Shown one piece after another: positions 61,043 through 64,000 of a stretch of DNA of 64,000 bases. Both the position numbers and the translations under genes were made by a program. Numbering within the stretch: position 1 is the stretch's first letter; each line of letters opens with the position of its first letter. The notes beneath the pieces are model-generated. The model had not been told where the DNA came from. It searched no databases and saw nothing but the letters and a program-made list of their open reading frames with translations. The stretch is from an uncultured Oscillospiraceae bacterium (lineage in GTDB: Bacteria > Bacillota > Clostridia > Oscillospirales > Oscillospiraceae): contig CAKTIM010000001.1 of NCBI GenBank assembly GCA_934565795.1, forward strand, positions 1 to 64,000, given 5' to 3'.

Positions 61043-64000
61043 TCAAAAATACAGCAAAAAGGTTTTGATCTCAAAGGAGCCGAAATGGACATGGCCGGGA
61101 TTCACAGCCTGGGGATTCTCTTCCAGCATGTCCGTTTCAACAATTTTCGTAATTCGGGGACTGACTGTAAACGCGCAGTCCGTCTGCTTGCCCATGGCTT
61201 CATAGGCCCGAACCAGGAGCGCATTATCCATCGTGTCCGCCGGTTTGATGGTTTCAACAAGGATATTTTTTTCATCCGCCAGGAAAATGGGGCCAAGCCC
61301 GTCAGCGATGCCGCTGAAAACCACCGGCTCATTTTGCTCCGCTGCCCTCTGCGGTACGTCCGAATCTGCAAAGGCGCCGTCGAAGGGATAGAAGGCGTAG
61401 GTAAACTGCTGCATTCCCCGATCCGCGTTCTGATCCGGCATCATGGTGGATTTCAGCAGGGTCAGACGAATCTCGTTATCCGCCACATTGACGCCGTATT
61501 TTCCGTCATTGAGCACCGCCGCGCCGTGGGCCCCGTCCGTCAACGCCGAATAGCGATGGTTGCAGACCTCGAAGCGATCCTTATCCGTCTGATAAGAGCG
61601 GTGGGTCGGGCGCTTCACATAGCCGAACTGGATCTCATGAATGGCCTCCTTCGCATGGGCGTTCACCGGGAAGGCGACCTTCAGCAGCTTGTGGCGCTCC
61701 TGCCAGTCGATTTGGGTAACAAATTCAATGCACGGTGAATCTGCCGTCAGCACGATCTCCTGCCTCAGGGCAGAATCACCGATTTTACGATTGATCTCCA
61801 GCGCGGCCCGGTATGCCCCCGGCTGCATGGTTACGGTCACGTGATCTTCCAGCGGCACCGGCAGATTTTCATACATGCTACCCAGCTCCCAGGCGTCATA
61901 ACAGGTGTTCACATCCTTGAACATCAGCAGCCGGTTGCCGACCCCTGCCAGGTATTCGGTATCCGCCCCCCGTTTTTTGACGCTGACCAGCTCGCCCCGG
62001 TCATTGACGCGGCACGTAAGGTACGCATTGGACAGCTCATAGCTCTTTTCCTGCTCCAGATACCGCAGCTGCACCGGGTACTCCGGCACGGCGGACGGCT
62101 CAAGCACAGCGCTGCTCTGGGCCGGAACCGTCACGCCCTGGATGCGTCTGGGCCAGCTCAGGCAGTTATAGGCCACCCGGCAGCCCTGGGGAGCTGCCGC
62201 TCCTGCCGTCATTTCACCCAGCAGCTCATTACAGCCCGCGCAGACCTCGTGAAGCTCCCTCTCCGCCCGTTCATGGACTCTGGCAATGGAGGTGCCGGGA
62301 GCAATATCGTGAAACTGCTGAAACAGCAGCTTCTTCCAAAGCGCCTCCAGCCGCTGCTTCCAATTATCCGGCATTTCCTTGCCGGACAGGCGCTGCCGGG
62401 AGAGGAAGAATTCCGTCCGCCGCAGGGCGCTTTCCGCGTCGCGGATGCCCTTCTTGGTCTTTGCCTGGGAGGTCAGGGTACCCCGGTGCCAGGCCAGGTA
62501 CAGCTCTCCGCAGAAGGTATCCACCGGCTGCGGATGGCGCTCAAAGTATTTCACCGGGCTTTCCATCCGGCAGCGGGGCGTACCCTCCAAATCGACGCAG
62601 CGCCGCGCCATCTCCAGCATCTGCCGGGTGGGGCCGCCGCCGCCGTCGCCGAAGCCAAAGGGGAACATCAGGCCATCGATATTCTCCAGCTGGACGCGAT
62701 CCTCCTCCCAGCGGGTGATGAGATCGCCGGGCTGGAAATTGGCATTGTTTTTCTTGAAGGTATGGGCCAGAACCCTGCTGCCATCCATGCCCTCCCACCA
62801 GAAGATGTTATAGGGGAACGGCTGGCATTCAGGAGACTGACGGATCAGCTTCTGCGTCGCAAAGTAGGGAATCCGGCATTTCTTCATAATTTGGGGCAGG
62901 GCCGCGGAAAAGCCGAAGGTATCCGGCATCCAGGCCATCTGGCTTTCAATGCCCAGCTCCCCGCGGAACCACCGCTTGCCCAAGACGAACTGGCGGATCA
63001 GGGCCTCGCCGGAGGGAATGTTGGTGTCGCTCTCCACCCACAGCGCGCCCTCAGGATAAAACTTCCCCTGTTTTACCTTTTCCAGGACGCTTTCGTAAAC
63101 ATTGGGGTAAAGCTCCTTCAGCCACTCCAGGATCGGCGGCTCGCAGAGGAGAAAGCGGTAATCGTCATATTCCTCCATCAGGGCCAGCTGATTGGTGTAG
63201 GTTCTGGCAGCCTTCCGCACGGTCTCCTCCACCGGCCAGAGCCATGCCAGATCCAGATGGGATTGGCCGAACACCGTATATTCCGGCGCGGTAGAACCGT
63301 TCCTGCATTCCAGCAGGGGCTTCAGGAGCTTTCCGGCCTCCAGGATGGACGCCGTCATTTCCGGCTCCGGCAGCTCGAAGTCCGCAATATAGGTGAATTT
63401 TTTCAGCCCCTCCACGATTTTCATGGTGCGCAGGCTCTTCTCTGGAAGCTTCTGAACCAGGCTGTACAGGGTCAGATAGTCCATTGCCGCCTGGAAAAGC
63501 GCCTCGTTCCAGACGCCGAAGTGAGACTGGCCCACCGTCACCTGATATTCAGGCGGCTCCGGCACGGGTTCCTCGCCCCAGCCCACCGGGCCTGCGCCCT
63601 CGTTGCGGATGCCATGCCCGGCATAGCATTCGGCATAGATTTCATAGGTATCCCCCGCCCTGGCAGACCTGGACAGGGTAATAAACCGATGCCTCTTATC
63701 AATGGCACCGCTCTCCCGGCCGTTGACCCAGGCCAGCATTTCCTCGGCGGTGTTCAGCGTAAGCACCACCCGCTTCCCGGCCAGCTCCTCCGGGATCATG
63801 AGCTGGGTTCGGAACCAGCCGTATTCCCACTTCCTTCCCCATTTCATGCCGACGGGCGCGGGGGCATAGTGCCCCTGCGCCGCCTGTTCAAAGGGAATAT
63901 GCTCCATCGTTGTGAAATAGGAGACGGAAAGCGCCGCAGCCTTTCGGTAATAATACTTTGGGAACTGCTCGGCCCAGATTCTCAGTCGGTCATTCCATTG
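61043..64000 (-). CDS. GH38 alpha-mannosidase, 5' end beyond the window
   Basis: The frame stays open to the right edge (at least 985 residues), so the true start lies outside. Family 38 features: HLDLAW (catalytic-domain metal His/Asp) in FGQSHLDLAWLWPVEETVRK, the nucleophile Asp in SQMAWMPDTFGFSAALPQI (about Asp 340 of the visible part), FWWEGMDGSRVLAHTFKKNN and the C-terminal beta-domains. It removes alpha-mannosyl residues from imported oligosaccharides. It is the first visible gene of the operon; more genes may lie upstream. ATG 63907 is not the true start, since family sequence (WAEQFPKYYYRKA) precedes it. Confidence 0.93.
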   Translation of the reverse strand, partial: QWNDRLRIWAEQFPKYYYRKAAALSVSYFTTMEHIPFEQAAQGHYAPAPVGMKWGRKWEYGWFRTQLMIPEELAGKRVVLTLNTAEEMLAWVNGRESGAIDKRHRFITLSRSARAGDTYEIYAECYAGHGIRNEGAGPVGWGEEPVPEPPEYQVTVGQSHFGVWNEALFQAAMDYLTLYSLVQKLPEKSLRTMKIVEGLKKFTYIADFELPEPEMTASILEAGKLLKPLLECRNGSTAPEYTVFGQSHLDLAWLWPVEETVRKAARTYTNQLALMEEYDDYRFLLCEPPILEWLKELYPNVYESVLEKVKQGKFYPEGALWVESDTNIPSGEALIRQFVLGKRWFRGELGIESQMAWMPDTFGFSAALPQIMKKCRIPYFATQKLIRQSPECQPFPYNIFWWEGMDGSRVLAHTFKKNNANFQPGDLITRWEEDRVQLENIDGLMFPFGFGDGGGGPTRQMLEMARRCVDLEGTPRCRMESPVKYFERHPQPVDTFCGELYLAWHRGTLTSQAKTKKGIRDAESALRRTEFFLSRQRLSGKEMPDNWKQRLEALWKKLLFQQFHDIAPGTSIARVHERAERELHEVCAGCNELLGEMTAGAAAPQGCRVAYNCLSWPRRIQGVTVPAQSSAVLEPSAVPEYPVQLRYLEQEKSYELSNAYLTCRVNDRGELVSVKKRGADTEYLAGVGNRLLMFKDVNTCYDAWELGSMYENLPVPLEDHVTVTMQPGAYRAALEINRKIGDSALRQEIVLTADSPCIEFVTQIDWQERHKLLKVAFPVNAHAKEAIHEIQFGYVKRPTHRSYQTDKDRFEVCNHRYSALTDGAHGAAVLNDGKYGVNVADNEIRLTLLKSTMMPDQNADRGMQQFTYAFYPFDGAFADSDVPQRAAEQNEPVVFSGIADGLGPIFLADEKNILVETIKPADTMDNALLVRAYEAMGKQTDCAFTVSPRITKIVETDMLEENPQAVNPGHVHFGSFEIKTFLLYF

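Overview
The window looks like chromosome from a Gram-positive gut Clostridia, most likely an Oscillospiraceae/Ruminococcaceae-type organism. Coding sequence is G+C-rich by eye, with AT-rich promoters and strong AGGAGG-type ribosome sites. Gene content fits: BlaI/M56 pair, Lsa-type ABC-F, a group IIC-type intron remnant, YDG/MBG-repeat adhesin, Kdu enzymes and many glycosidases. This taxonomic call is inference from content, not a database match. The left end carries a possible minus-strand small RNA (about 78-315), two small plus-strand enzymes, an FAD dehydrogenase, a polysaccharide deacetylase, a PfkB kinase, tex and a lipoprotein-like TPR/LRR protein.

From 9.7 to 13.3 kb there are tRNA-Asp and tRNA-Gly genes. 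Between them sits a BlaI repressor with an M56 (BlaR1-type) protease whose extracellular part is a phosphodiester-glycosidase-like domain instead of a penicillin-binding sensor, with two clear BlaI-type operators. Next to tRNA-Gly is a 3' fragment of an oleate hydratase gene fused to the 5' end of a group II intron. From 13.3 to 23.4 kb are accessory and stress genes: aldo/keto reductase, LacI regulator plus MATE pump, flavodoxin divergent from a MerR regulator plus peptide deformylase, an Lsa-type ABC-F protein with a leader that contains an intrinsic terminator, a carboxylesterase, a DUF5131-type protein and one unknown. From 23.6 to 31.1 kb, a 2146-residue secreted repeat protein and a secreted SH3-like protein form a two-gene unit.

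From 31.3 to 42.8 kb one minus-strand operon runs from an IclR regulator: 2-hydroxyacid dehydrogenase, HSL-type esterase, Opp/Dpp-type ABC transporter (two permeases, two ATPases, binding protein), DapA/NanA-family aldolase, YhcH/NanQ-like anomerase, ribokinase and a KdsD-like SIS isomerase. The set of aldolase, anomerase, pentose kinase and arabinose-5-phosphate-isomerase-like protein suggests uptake and breakdown of a 3-deoxy-2-ulosonic acid such as Kdo into pyruvate and a pentose phosphate. This is the most interesting metabolic proposal in the window and is inference.

From 43.3 to 50.8 kb is a type I restriction-modification operon (hsdM, small winged-helix protein, hsdS, AbiH, hsdR), a defence island with an abortive-infection gene inside it. 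From 51.2 kb to the right edge is a minus-strand glycan catabolic operon: GH38 alpha-mannosidase (cut by the window end), ROK kinase, an unassigned (alpha/alpha)-barrel-like enzyme, GH2 beta-galactosidase, a sugar isomerase/epimerase, KduI, KduD, a GH43-like protein and an unknown. KduI and KduD point to unsaturated uronate from a uronic-acid-containing glycan.
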